From Ophiura sarsii (lineage: Eukaryota; Echinodermata; Ophiuroidea; Amphilepidida; Ophiuridae): a stretch of DNA of 64,000 nt. A program made the translations under genes and the position numbers. The DNA lies in contig CM069455.1 in assembly GCA_035610835.1 (NCBI GenBank), positions 53,300,639 to 53,364,638 of the forward strand, written 5' to 3'. The notes under the pieces were generated by a model. The model saw nothing but the letters and a program-made list of their open reading frames with translations. It was not told the origin of the DNA and ran no database searches. Shown piece by piece: positions 41,001 to 51,300 of this stretch. The stretch's first letter is position 1, and every line of letters begins with the position of its first letter.

Positions 41001-42085
41001 ATTCCGTGTGCCAACTGCGATAAGACCTACATCGGTGAAACCGGCAGAAAATTCGGTACACGCAAGAAGGAGCACAAAACGGAAGCTGATAAAATGGGCG
41101 CTCAGAGATACACTCGGTCCACAAGAAAAGAATCCGAGAACACAGAACTCAAGTCCTCAATAGCTGAACACGTAGTGAAAGAAAACCACGTCATAAAATG
41201 GGATGACTCAAAGATCATTGCCAGAGATGAAACTAGAAATACTAGATGGATACGCGAATCAATTTGGATTCGTAGAAAAGGAGGCGTAGACCAACATAAG
41301 CACCTAATGAATGGCGACGAGGGGGCTTACCAACTCAGTCATATTTACGACTCAGTGATCCAGAGGGCGTCATCACCAGATGACGTCATCAATAAACAGA
41401 CTAGAAACACTAGCTCTGGATCAAACACAATCCACTGAGGAAGACAACCGATGTGTTGTCGAAACCCGTATGGAAAAAGTAAGTTTCCTAATTGGAATTT
41501 TCTAACGAAAATTATTATCACATGTATAGGCAATTGAGAAGAAAAAATGAGGAGTTCATGTCGACAACCCACCTCCATCAGTTGATTGAGATATTCATCT
41601 CCAGCATTACTAAACCACAGTGAACAGTCTGAACACCCTCATATCATGCTGCTGATTGCCTGCTGCGAAGCAACGTAGATATCATTCTACAACTTTGTGG
41701 AACAAGTTTTCTTGGACACCTTATATTTTTACAACCCACCTCCATCAGTTGATTGAGATATTCATCTCCAGCATTACTAAACCACAGTGAACACAACCTG
41801 AACACCCTCATATCATGCTGCTGATTGCCTGCTGCTAAGCAACGTAGATAACATTCCACAGCTTTATGTAAGAAGCTGTCTTTGTCTTTATCCAGATCCA
41901 GATCTATCTGATCTATTTCCCCTTGTTTCTGGAGAGTTCTCATGTATCTGTGAGGGATGAACAACAGTGATGAAATGGTTGATGTTTATGCAACGTGTCT
42001 CTACATATAGCCGCCATCTGTATATACACTCGTCAAAAGAAGTTCCTGGACACTTAAATTAAATTAATATTTAATAGAATATATA

Positions 42086-42120
<35 letters not shown>

Positions 42121-45100
42121 GTATATCAAAATAAGCAGAAAGTAATCCTCTAACAGCTTAACATGGAATTTAGACATGATCACTCATGCATGGCAGATCC
42201 CATTCACTTGACAATGGCAAGAAGATTGCACACAATTGGATAATCCCTCCATTCAAATGACTGTAAATGCTCATTTCTTGCAATTTCCTTTTACGCACCT
42301 TTACCATTGCTTAATGAATGTGCTCAGCCATGCATGAATGCGTACATCTTAATTTCATACAAACATGATAGAGAATTATTGTTTGCTTATTTTGACATGC
42401 AATTGTTTAATTTATATTAAATATTTATGTGAAATATTTGAACTTCAATGAGTGTCCAGGAACTTCTTTTGACGAGTGTATATGGAGGAGAGGTGGTTGT
42501 TTCTTTGTCTTGACTTGGGAGACTACTGGTCCATCTCAAATAAGATTTCTTGAGCAACACCAGCATGCATCATTTTCATCACATGATCACTGATTTCTGC
42601 CACTAGTGTCTACTGGTTCCCATTGACATTACAGCACAATGAAAGGCTTATAATGTGTTCAAACGAGGTCTTTATGAAAACCCTTCTTCAAGTAGTACAA
42701 TTGATGTGACTTCAATTCCGTCCTCTCTTGTTTTTCTTAAAGACCCTTTTTTTTGGAATAACACATATGTATGTTTTAGTTGGGATTCATCATCTTTTTC
42801 ATATATTAGCCGAGTTTATGCCAATCTCTACCATGTATTAGAAGGTGGAAGTCCAGACGACCCAGCTGTTAATTACTTCAGCACATGTTTGGCACTGTTT
42901 GTTTTGGTGAAAAGCCCTATTTGTACTGTAGTGGCGCTAAGCATGCTGGGGTAGGTCAAGAAATCTTCTTTGGGTCCATCTCATACTTGAGTTTTTCTAT
43001 GAACTCCTCAAAGGTCAACGTATCGACAGTCCAGTCCCTTCGACCGTTGCGTACGTTGATAAACATTGGATGTAAACATCGGTCACCTCATCTATATAAA
43101 AACCTCTTTTTAGGATGAGAAGAATATTACCTTACAATTTAAGTAGAATTCCTTTAGTAAACTTACGATATCAGATGTCGGACCTCTTCTCAAGTTACGA
43201 AGAAACTTAAAAAGAATAAATGTCTTAAACTGTTTTATGAAATAGAAGATAAGAATCTTCTTAAGTTAAGGACAGTGTAAACCAGGAACTTGTTTCAAAA
43301 CTGAATTTCACATTTCTCTAGTATTTAAATACTTTAATATGTATTCTATCATTACCATCATATGTTACTTATCGGAAGCGATCCTTTCCCGTTCTTTTAG
43401 GTGATTTCAAATTGTTGTGTTGGTAAGTTTGAGTCAGGAAAAGGCACATGGTCATTTGGTGGGAAATTAAGCAGAGTTTTACCCTTTTCAAATGCTGCGA
43501 CAGCTGTTCGATCATTGCATCGCGCGCTGAATATTCCTGTGCGTAATAATAGACGCGTCGCTATTCGGGAGAAGCAAAAGAGCGCAAAACAATGTCTAAA
43601 AATGTAAACAAAGGCCTATTTTACGATCATTTAAATTTCAGTTTTCTTCCAATTTCTTAAAATGTTGACAATATAAAATTGAATCTGACACACTATACAT
43701 TATATATACACTATATATAATATACTTGCCTTTAATAATTTTAAATCACCGAAAATAACTGGAAAGGATCGCTTCTGATAAGTAACTTATAATGGTATTG
43801 ATAGAATACACATAAAAGTATATAGAGAAAATGTGAAATTCAGTTGTTGAAACAAGTGGCGGGTTAACACTGCCGGGTTAACACTGCCCATTAGGTTCTA
43901 GCTTCCTCTATGTTTTGAGCCACTTTAGAATATATTTCTTGACATATTGACAGGCCAAAATACTAGTAATTGCTCCATGGACGCTCCATGAACACATGTC
44001 CTGAATTTGTCTAGCCAATGCAGTGTTGCCACGTTTTATATTTATTATTATAAGTAGCAAAATTGGGCTAATAATTGAAACTAAAATCTACTCTAGAAAT
44101 GCTATATCGCAACTTTTCTCAAAATGTGAGCTTTTTATTTTATAAAATCTGAAATACTAAGCACTACTTTTTATAACATATTGAAGTTCAAAGCTAGAAA
44201 TTCTTTATACAGCCACGCTAAAACATGCTAAAACCTTATAATTTGGGTGTTGTTTCAACCAGAAATTGGCAAACCAAGCATCCTTCAACAACATGCCCGC
44301 ATGCTGGGGAACTTGCTTGCGGGCTTGCTTGACTAAAGGACACTAGAGTATTGCCACATGAGGTCATTCGAAGTCCACACTGGGCTCATTTTTAAAACAA
44401 AATTCTAGAAAAAAACCGCTACTAACCTGGTCATGGATTCACCTGATGCCATCAAAGCTTCCAGGTCTCTCTGGGATCTTAACAGCAAAGCTTTCTTGTC
44501 CTGGTACACATTGGATTTCATGTAGTTGACAATATTCTGGTACTGGGTATCGGCGAAACGAGCTAGAGAAAGGTAGGCTTCTATGGCTGGACGACTGTTG
44601 TCTTCACATGCTTCGTAGATACTCACAGCCTGTGTACGGATGGGGATAGAGGAGCATCATATGAATTTTCATTGGCAAATTTCTTATAGAAAACTATATA
44701 GGTTTCAACAGTCACATTGTTGTCTTCGCTAGCGGATTGTGTTTGATCAGGGCCATAATTTCTAGGATGTTTCTTGACGATGTTATGTGATGTCAATGAT
44801 GACCCCCTCTTGATTATTGTGTCGTAAAGGTGACTGATTTGGTATGCCCCATCCACGCCATTCATAAGGTGTTTTGTTGGTTGGTATCTCCTCTCATCAG
44901 TATTCAGATTAATTCACAGATCCATTTTTAGAGTCATCTCTGCCAGCAATCTTAACAATTGTGCCTGCTGCTAATAACCTAGGTTTATCTGCAGGGCACA
45001 CACTAACTTTCAATATTTTATCATTAAGGCATGGGTCCACTTCGCTATTTCACCCAGGGTGAACTAGCTTACACCTGTTCATTTGGTGATACAGGGTGTA

Positions 45101-48057
45101 TCAGAATGAACTATACCGAGGCAATATGATTTATTGCGGTATGAATTTGATCAATATTGTTCAAATTGTGTTCACACATATCTTGCGCAAACGCCCAGCT
45201 TTTATAAAAAATTTAGATTTTGAAAATCGAATATTTCTGATAGAAAATACAGACTTTCTGGTAAAGATGGTAGATTTCAATTTTGGTTCAAAATTGGTCA
45301 ATTCAAATAATAAAAGTAGTTGACATTAAATACGTGAGAGACGGAACCATGCATTAAATCAGGTTTGCCGATGGCTTTTCAAGGTCTGTGAATTCTTTGA
45401 GCTAACAAATTGAAAACCTGTTTTTCATCGATTTTTGATTAAGTCTTACACGAGAACAAAAAGAGATATCTCAATGAAATTAACATATAATGTAGGAAAC
45501 ATATTCACCTTTATATTGCAGGTTTTTAAATTTAAAACATAATAATTTAGTATTTTGTATGTATTTTAGATACACGGTATAGTTCATTCTGATACACCCT
45601 GTATATGAAATATAGAGTTAAAGATGAAGAAATCTCAACCTTGAGATATTTACAAATATCTGGTGGTAAGCATTTAAATAACTAACCTTTTCCAAGTAGT
45701 TCTCTGTGATGACATTAGGGCTCTCTGCGCATGTCTCAGCCAACCAATTACCATACACTGTCAATGCTTCTGGGTAAACACTACTTGCACGGATGTTCTG
45801 CTGACTCTGTGTAAGAGATCAAATCAAACCATTAGGGCTCTATCTGCATGTCTCAGCTAAGATGGCGGCCAAACAGAGGGACGTGGGACCCAGTCTACCA
45901 ATTACCATACACTGTCAATGCTTCCTAATAACAATGATTACAACGTAAGCTCCCTCCTCAGTTTGTAAGAGGTAATAAGTCGAACACACTATAATCAGAA
46001 CAAATAATTGTTGATCATAGAACTCCTCCCACCCCCCCCCCCCCCCTCCGAAAAATCCTTGTGGTGCGACTGAACAAACACTAACCTTTCCCAATCTGTC
46101 CACCAATGCTTTCACTATGTGCATAGCCGAGTCTTTCTCGCCGCGACACCAGAATATTTTAGCGCCCTCTATTCTCCATCTCACATTGCCATCGGTGGCA
46201 TCGTCTTGCTCCGACACAGTGAGCTGCTGTAGTCGAGATAATGCTCTTTCTGCAATCTGGAAAAAAGGGAAAAAAGGGCAAGAAAAGGATTTACCAATTA
46301 GTTTTCATTACATTGTGAATCACTTTAGTGAAGATATAAAGCTTAACACTTTCCAAGTGGCTATTAGTTTTACCGTACAAAACAGATTTTTTTTTAGAAA
46401 CCTTTCCCAACAAAGTTTATCTCAAGAATTACTGAACCAATACTATGCATGTTTGTACTTATTTTAATGCATTTCCCATGGTGATTCCAAATATGGTAGT
46501 GACATTTAATTATTTTGATATTTTTGAAACATTTTGTGAAGTTTTGAAATGTCGTCTGCAGAAGCCTGCCGCGTGGAAAGTGTTAAAAATATTCATACAC
46601 TCTTGATTGGTTGTGTCGAATCAATCAGAGAGCAAGAAACAAAAATATGCGGAGTGCATTGAAAGTGTCTAATGTACTCCGTGTGCGCCATTCTTTGCGC
46701 GCACTACACCTTTTTGTATTGATTCGTTGTTCAGGCATCGTGGTTCGCCGATTTTCACTTCGGGCGTTAGCAAACTTGTGAACATGTTTACATAGATGAA
46801 AATCTTGCTCAAATTGCCCCCCCCCCCCCCCCCCCAACTTCCATCCTGTCAGTTACCTCCTACTAGCAAACTGCTATACAGTTACCTGATAATGTTTAGC
46901 ATTCCTAGCCATTTCAGCCTGAGTCTGTAGATGCTCTACAAATCCCTCGAGCACTTTGCGTTGTTTGTTGGTGTCACTTTTCTCCAGTAATATCTGCAAC
47001 AACACCGTCCTGAGCGCTAACGTCGGTTCCATGAACTCAAAGTCGTTGTCCATAATTGGCAACTGCTGCTTCCATTTTCTAAGCACTGGTGGAAGATCAG
47101 TTTTCTCCTTCTGATTCCTTGAAATAAATTTACATGAATGTGACATGAGACATTTAAGAAGCAGATATTTTAAATGTGACAAATTAAAGTAGATTTATAA
47201 ACAGGAAAACACCAAATGCTCAGAAATATTATTCAATCGTCTATATTTCTGCAGCACATAAAAAAGGGGGACTTTGCAGGTGAAGTCAATTGCATTATGT
47301 GTGTTCTCAGGGCATTTTCTAAGCTTTAAATGACACCAAATTTATCAAAGTTTATCAAGGCATTCATTTTACGAGTGCAAATGACTCATTTATTTTTATT
47401 CTTTTCTTTATTTCTTTTCTGTCCGTTGTCATCTATATCTTGAAAAACACACAGTCGCAAAATTAACAACATTATGTGGCCACAGATGGCTTTGACCAAA
47501 TTTGCTTCATGTTTACCATGAATAACCTTGAAGATCATCCGTGACTTGTTATCTGAAGCAAAGTCATGACCTCCTTGGTTCCATTGGTGGTGATCAAGGT
47601 TATAAACAAAATTTGAAAAGCATTAATATGAGGCCATCAGAAATGCTGAGAAAATGTATTTTATTTGTCGTATTCACTCGATCTTTTGAAGAAATCATAA
47701 CATGAGAGGGTTTCTACATATTCATCTGTCCATCTCCTGGATCTCTCAATGTCCCTTTAACTTTCCCAGATGAAGCCATTTTATGACCTACCCTGTTGTG
47801 GAAATCTCTCACACTCTGCTCAATCATCAACTTACCTTAACACCAATGGGGCAAAATTCTCTAGCTCAACAAGGCCCTGTAACCTGGATAGGAGCGGATA
47901 TACACTGTGCACACTCTCCATACTGACATGACACAGGCTATCTACGGTGTGCTGGCGTGCTTGTTGCAGGGCCACATCAAATGAGTCCGATTCTGCACCT
48001 TTCAAACTCGTGAGGGCAGTATACACTGATTTGTGATAGCCATTGAATGTGAGCGAT
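29270..48057 (-). CDS. ATM: ATM-like serine/threonine kinase, internal 12 exons (FAT domain and kinase N-lobe)
   Basis: The PI3K-like kinase that signals DNA double-strand breaks in the nucleus. Exons, 5' to 3': 48057-47836, 47117-46886, 46256-46086, 45806-45687, 44629-44427, 41947-41740, 36821-36708, 35942-35790, 34569-34428, 32081-31858, 31175-31059, 29428-29270. Every phase joins: 2065 nt, or 1 nt plus 688 codons without a stop. Recognisable ATM segments are [91 protein letters not shown], then the kinase N-lobe [38 protein letters not shown] and [22 protein letters not shown]. Both ends are open: upstream HEAT repeats, catalytic loop, activation loop and FATC are not in the window. Confidence 0.93.
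29497..29660 (-). pseudogene. ATM: Two truncated upstream copies of the ATM-like VIPLSQRSG exon start
   Basis: At 29497-29543 and about 29600-29656, segments match the beginning of exon 29428-29270, including its acceptor (TTATTCCATTATCTCAGAGG on the - strand). The first keeps AG|GTTATTCC; the second is more diverged. Both end after about 50 coding bases. Period about 115 bp. Confidence 0.85.
30135..30255. mobile_element. TTAACACTTTCC MITE, copy 1
   Basis: Ends TTAACACTTTCCACG and CGTGGAAAGTGTTAA, with CTGCAGACGACATTTC inside one arm. 121 bp. The same family is seen at 46343-46586 and in part at 32111. Confidence 0.75.
31380..31617 (-). pseudogene. ATM: Truncated copy of the ATM-like exon 31858-32081 3' end
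   Basis: Seventy bases ending in the donor CATCAAG|GTAAG match the exon end, encoding [18 protein letters not shown]. They break off where the true exon continues upstream. The adjoining intron (GGACCTCTCAGGC..., TTTGGTGGCTTACAA) is duplicated too, so the repeat unit is about 300 bp and spans the donor side. Confidence 0.85.
32111..32190. mobile_element. TTAACACTTTCC MITE fragment, copy 2
   Basis: Left end TTAACACTTTCCATGCAGCA with CTGCAGACGACATT; the right end was not recognised. It starts 30 bases upstream (- strand) of the acceptor of exon 32081-31858, so it overlaps the probable branch-point region. Confidence 0.65.
32864..34284. mobile_element. Inverted-repeat element, GGGAGTGTTCA family, copy 2
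   Basis: Same family as 16417-17148, with ends GGGAGTGTTCAGAAATACTT and its near-complement. It is larger because it holds about three tandem units of some 285-310 bp (about 33290-33545, 33595-33830, 33885-34150). Each unit has CGATCACCCTTATCAACAGT and GGACACTGGTTAG, and ends TTCCCGTTAACGACTA. GACCCCCC subunits lie near both ends. It lies in an ATM-like intron. Confidence 0.82.
34428..41947 (-). CDS. ATM: ATM-like exons, end of FAT domain
   Basis: Four exons (41947-41740, 36821-36708, 35942-35790, 34569-34428): [20 protein letters not shown]...[64 protein letters not shown] and [20 protein letters not shown]. The first two exons each have truncated tandem copies beside them. A 4.9-kb intron between them contains the Penelope-like insertion. 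Confidence 0.9.
36457..36670 (-). pseudogene. ATM: Two truncated downstream copies of the ATM-like LLYQLAARM exon
   Basis: Copies with low ends at 36457 and 36579 repeat the 3' part of exon 36821-36708 and its donor at a spacing of 122-129 bp. They keep [13 protein letters not shown] codons ([18 protein letters not shown]) but lose the exon's first half and its acceptor. Adjacent intron sequence (GAGTGACCTCC...) is part of the unit. Confidence 0.87.
37236..37480. repeat. Dispersed repeat, copy 2
   Basis: Counterpart of 5190-5515, in an ATM-like intron. Shorter than copy 1 through internal deletions. Both copies sit in introns of unrelated genes, so this is an interspersed element and not a local duplication. 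Confidence 0.55.
38325..38490 (+). repeat. Two-copy 85-bp tandem repeat
   Basis: Two adjacent copies containing AAAGTCCATCACTTT and TTTTCAGCTTTGTGATTCTA, with a few substitutions. Intronic. Confidence 0.8.
40191..41438 (+). CDS. Penelope-like protein, C-terminal part (RT palm and GIY-YIG endonuclease)
   Basis: Reads about 415 codons without interruption; the open frame extends upstream to about 40158 ([13 protein letters not shown]), so the first Met is not the real start. Motifs: [18 protein letters not shown] and RYVDDILEI are the RT active-site blocks (YVDD). IPFLDTLI and [11 protein letters not shown] follow, then a lysine-rich linker, then a GIY-YIG nuclease with [20 protein letters not shown] and KKEH. 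This fusion is diagnostic of endonuclease-bearing Penelope-like elements. The stop overlaps the hammerhead-like motif at 41435. An element-derived gene, not a host gene. Confidence 0.92.
   Translation: MDLTEFILTTTYMQSRGQIYSQKFGTAMGSPVSPIIANIVMEHLEQLAIATAPLECKPRFFKRYVDDILEIIARGKEEQLTEHLNNVDDTGNLKFTYECEKDGQIPFLDTLIVRKPDGSVKLLIYRKPTHTNQYLNFQSAHPLHHKLGVIRTLLDRKDKVVTEEADKVLEEEIIKSALKTCGYPDWSFNKVKKSMSKPKAKVNKKTNASDKKSVTSVTLPYIQGVTESVQRILRKHNISSAVKPHTSLKKILVHPKDKLSNEDKAGVVYEIPCANCDKTYIGETGRKFGTRKKEHKTEADKMGAQRYTRSTRKESENTELKSSIAEHVVKENHVIKWDDSKIIARDETRNTRWIRESIWIRRKGGVDQHKHLMNGDEGAYQLSHIYDSVIQRASSPDDVINKQTRNTSSGSNTIH
41435..41465 (+). ncRNA. Hammerhead-ribozyme-like core in the Penelope-like terminus
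   Basis: CTGAGGA, then a hairpin GACAAC-CGATGT-GTTGTC, then GAAAC. This matches the CUGANGA ... stem II ... GAAA order of a hammerhead core, with one unpaired A before the stem. Hammerheads are known in Penelope-like elements. Stems I and III and the cleavage site could not be placed, so activity is uncertain. A decayed version of the same hairpin lies in the fragment near 44735 (- strand). Confidence 0.45.
41563..41690 (-). pseudogene. ATM: Truncated copy of the ATM-like LCSLWF exon
   Basis: Nearly identical to the 3' 120 bases of exon 41947-41740, including the donor, but with a 2-base deletion within the codons for FRLCS, so the frame breaks. It sits 30 bases beyond the target duplication of the Penelope-like insertion. 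Confidence 0.87.
42022..42483. mobile_element. Mariner-type MITE
   Basis: Ends ATATACACTCGTCAAAAGAA and TTCTTTTGACGAGTGTATAT, extending inward with GTTCCTGGACACT and its complement. 462 bp with a TA repeat (42090-42118). TA at both borders. No transposase. Confidence 0.82.
43273..43872. mobile_element. Fold-back element of 600 bp
   Basis: The long arms 43273-43410 and 43745-43872 are inverted matches. They share TTACTTATCGGAAGCGATCC / GGATCGCTTCTGATAAGTAA and the flanking TATTCTATCATTACCATC blocks. The loop (43410-43745) has no recognisable gene. Confidence 0.78.
44427..47117 (-). CDS. ATM: ATM-like exons, central FAT domain
   Basis: Four exons (47117-46886, 46256-46086, 45806-45687, 44629-44427). 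They carry [29 protein letters not shown]...[39 protein letters not shown] and [11 protein letters not shown]...[16 protein letters not shown]. Each aligns without a gap of note to the helical FAT repeats of ATM. Intron 45686-44630 holds a Penelope-like fragment and part of a mariner-like element. Confidence 0.9.
44632..44990 (-). pseudogene. Penelope-like fragment, C-terminus
   Basis: Reads on the - strand as [20 protein letters not shown], homologous to the last residues of the 40191-41438 protein ([20 protein letters not shown]). Upstream remains are frame-broken. It abuts the acceptor of the ATM-like exon 44629-44427, ending within a few bases of it. Confidence 0.85.
45090..45603. mobile_element. 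MITE with TACAGGGTGTATCAG ends
   Basis: Ends TACAGGGTGTATCAGAATGA and its exact complement TCATTCTGATACACCCTGTA. 514 bp. Related TACAGGGTG termini occur at 21585 and about 49785, 49809 and 49979, so this is a small family. In an ATM-like intron. Confidence 0.82.
45834..45930 (-). pseudogene. ATM: Broken copy of part of the ATM-like NWLAETC exon
   Basis: Two pieces of exon 45806-45687 (GGCTCTaTCTGCATGTCTCAGC and CCAATTACCATACACTGTCA) are separated by about 38 bases, GATGGCGGCCAAACAGAGGG and more. A similar sequence occurs at about 63279-63315. The duplicate lies just upstream of the real exon on the - strand. Confidence 0.75.
46343..46586. mobile_element. TTAACACTTTCC MITE, copy 3
   Basis: Ends TTAACACTTTCCAAGTGGC and GCGTGGAAAGTGTTAA; AAATGTCGTCTGCAGAAGC near the right end matches copies 1 and 2 in inverse. 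244 bp, in the intron between exons 47117-46886 and 46256-46086. Confidence 0.75.
47836..48057 (-). CDS. ATM: ATM-like exon, FAT domain (5'-most found)
   Basis: A 222-nt exon reading [18 protein letters not shown] and ending ENFAPLVLR across the junction (VLAG|G). Matches the ATM segment HESVYxALQSL...SLYPxLSRLQ. Acceptor at 48058-48059 follows a T-rich tract and donor GTAAG precedes 47836 in plus coordinates. The preceding exon (the HYQAAWRNMQWD segment in the human protein) was not found before 54 kb. Confidence 0.9.
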
Positions 48058-48139
48058 CTGTAAAAAACAACAACAATATAGCAGACACATAATTCCACTG
48101 TTAATAAATACTACAGACCTGGATGCTAAAAATGGGTGA

Positions 48140-48360
48140 TGTGGTTGTGAATGACGGAGCATGTCCAGGGAGGGTTGGGGAAGATTTTGGTGCTCAAGCA
48201 ACCCCCCCCCCCCTCCCCCGGGTCCCCAGAACTAAAAGAAATGTAATAGGTAAAAGTGTAACAAATATCGCTCACATCCCCCCCCCCATCCCCCGCTCTA
48301 AAATGTGTTAGTATCTCACTGCCCCCCCCCCCCCCCCCCCCCCCCAACCCTCTCAAAATG
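48140..48360. repeat. C-rich tract region
   Basis: Several C runs (about 48201-48212, 48279-48286, 48324-48345) in the intron or flank upstream of the 5'-most ATM-like exon. Nothing coding. Confidence 0.6.
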
Positions 48361-51300
48361 TCCAGGTGGCGGCAAGCTATGGTAATACTCCCAGGTCAAT
48401 ACCATCCTGCACACACCTACGACATGGATCCCCAGTCTATCTGCTGGTAATTAACCTTAAGGCAACAGGGAAAATACCCTTCTACTGGCCCCACCGACAG
48501 CGTACTGTAAGGTTATCGAGCTCGATTTTTGCAAATAAAGGGGAGAAACTCTTTTGTTTTCTATTGTTCTGAATACCGTTCAATTACTCTAAAAGGGTTT
48601 TCTGCAAAATGTATAGCCTCTCAAATATCCAATACAATCAATTGGAAAACTAAGAATGTGATATTTTCAACTTCAAACTCATTTTGCTTTATCTCACTAT
48701 TAATTAGAGAACAATGCAATATGTTAGAGATCAATGAAAATTTAGAGAATAATGGACCATACCCGTGTTATATTGTCTGACATAAATATGGGCAGTAGTA
48801 TTATCTTCAGTGGAACAACGATGCCACAGGCAGAGTTGTTCTACGCACAAAAATAATACTACCGAACGCGGTAGAGATTAAAACTATTTAATCTCATTCT
48901 GAAAACAGTCATACTTTAGGCATTTATTTAATCAAATTTGTACCTTGACTTTTACATACTTGTTAGTAAAAAATAACACAAAAACATTCCATCCAATCCC
49001 AGGTGGTAAGTATGCCATGCGTCGGCGTAATGCGTCGAATAAGCACGCAGGAAATATGCCGTAAGAACACCGCAGAAGTGCACCTTATAAGACAATAAAA
49101 AAGTTACCATGCACACTGCACGCCGTGTTAAGGTGTCATATAAATCGCTGATTTCTCTGAGAAGCAAGAATTGCTTAAACATTCTTTAGGTGTTAAAGAA
49201 TGAATTTTATGATAAAAATCCATGATTTCTCAGTCAGTGTGTAGCTTTATAAAATATGTAACTTGAATATGGAATGCCCAGGACACAGCTCTTACCATCA
49301 TGCCTACATTGGAACGATGAGTGTTATCTCTGAGGGTATAGGCTATTAGACATATACTTGTGCCTCCACTTATAGCCCAACACTATGACCATCTAATAAA
49401 AGTCCTTGTTTGTGTACCAATGTACCTTTTTTGTGTAAAAATGTACCTTTTTGTGTTAAAATGTACCTTTTTTGTGTAAAAATGTACCTTTAAAATGTAC
49501 CTTTTTGTGTAAAAATGTACCTTTTTTGTGTACTTAAGTACCTTTTTTTGTGAAAACACCCCCCCCCCCCCGTTTTCGAAAAACGCCCCTTCCCCATTAT
49601 GTAATGGTCGTGTTTTTTTAACCTGGGCTACATTTGTGTTACATGAGTCCATTTCATAAAATATAACTCCTTTCGCAGTTTCAGTAGAATATATCAACAT
49701 GTTTACATCTAAAGTGTATGAAACCATATATATTTGAAAAGCTTATAATCTAAGGATTGAAAATAAGGTAACTCAAAATCAAATATACAGGGTGAGCTAA
49801 ACATTATACAGGGTCTAACAATTAAAATTGTATACAAAATGATAATTTTCTTATTTTTCCTCCATTGTATAAAAAATGCAGGACCATTTCAAAGGCTAGA
49901 AATGTTTTTGCTGTAATTGAGTAAATTACCCATCCAGTCATATACAAAATTAATTTTTCAGCTTATTAGGAAATATATATACAGGGTGGTCAAAATACGA
50001 AATTTTAGATAATGGAAAAGATAACTAAATTATGCAAATACAAATTAGAGCTCATTGCTTTTACATTAAAATCAAAGCCTTGATATCTCTTTCCAATTTT
50101 CCTGCAAGGAAAATTTTGAAACATTGACAAAAATGGCTTTGTGACTATGTGCAACATGGTTCATCCTACATCGTTAATCAGATTTGAAAATTAGTTAATT
50201 AGCTTAATTGACACTTTAAGTAAATAATGTAAAGCATTGTTTCATCATTTAGAACTAAACTGACATAATGCTAAGAATTAGAATGCTCTATTACAGGAAA
50301 ACGGTCCATTTTCACCCATTATTAGACAATTATCTCCTCCTCCTCCTCCACTTCCTCCTCCTCCACTTCCTCAACCACCCTGACTAATTATGCTTTAACG
50401 AGCTGTATTAATTTAATCAAAGGTGATGGATTTTTTCTCTCTTCAGATTATTAAAGGGGATTAAATTGCCGTTAAAATAAGTCCAAACACAAGTCAATCG
50501 CGTAGAGGGTTACACAAATACAATAGCCTAAGTACAAAAAAATGATTAGAATGTAACAAAACCACCTTTTATGGGTGCCGAGGTAAAAAAACGTGACCTA
50601 AAGCATTTTTTTCGGGCAGGTTTTACCTAAAGTATGGCCTCTACCCCCCTGCTCTAGCAGTCAGTGGCAGCACCAGAGGGGCGCATGGGAAATCCCCCCC
50701 CCCTCCCCCAGAAAAAATTATTGCACCCCCCCAAAAAAAAAAAATCAATTTAGTTAAAATAAGAAGAAAAAAAGCAAATTTGAGCATAAAAAGGTAATTT
50801 GTTTCCGCACTGTGCGCACATTTTCTTACTAAATTAGGTTTAATTAGACCAAATGTTGACAATGTTGTTGGGTTTTTATTGATTTTTATTTTAATTTCCC
50901 CTTGAAAATGACCATCAATCAAACAAATTTGTAAAAATCTTGCCGTATTTTGATAAGATAAAACATTATTTTGGTTGGTATTCATTTCCACATATTTCTA
51001 GAAAAAATATTGGTCGGTCGGGCCCGTAGAACAGGATTGTTTTGGTCGCCTAAGGTTTTATAATGAAAGCGATTGAAAAGTATCATATTTGTAACACTAT
51101 ATATTTTTTCTGAAAAAGTAACACTACCTGTTAGTAGTAATACTACCTTCCTTAAATGCAGTGTTGCACATATAAAACCTACTATATCCTCCTCCTGCTA
51201 TAATTAACTAAAATTAAAAGCTTTTCACAAGTAATTTGAAACAAAACCCTGTGGATTGGATGTTGCCGTTAAATGTTGTGATCTCTGAATTGGGAGGTTG

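Larger units (their letters stand above)
40050..41519 (+). mobile_element. 5'-truncated Penelope-like retroelement
   Basis: Insertion flanked by a 13-bp target duplication ACATGTATAGGCA (40037-40049 and 41520-41532). It carries 54-bp perfect inverted terminal repeats, 40083-40136 and 41466-41519 (outer end GATAATAATTTTCG). The coding part begins in the middle of the reverse transcriptase, so most of the 5' half is missing. It sits in an ATM-like intron in the opposite orientation. Frame, ends and target duplication are all intact, so the insertion is young. Confidence 0.9.
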
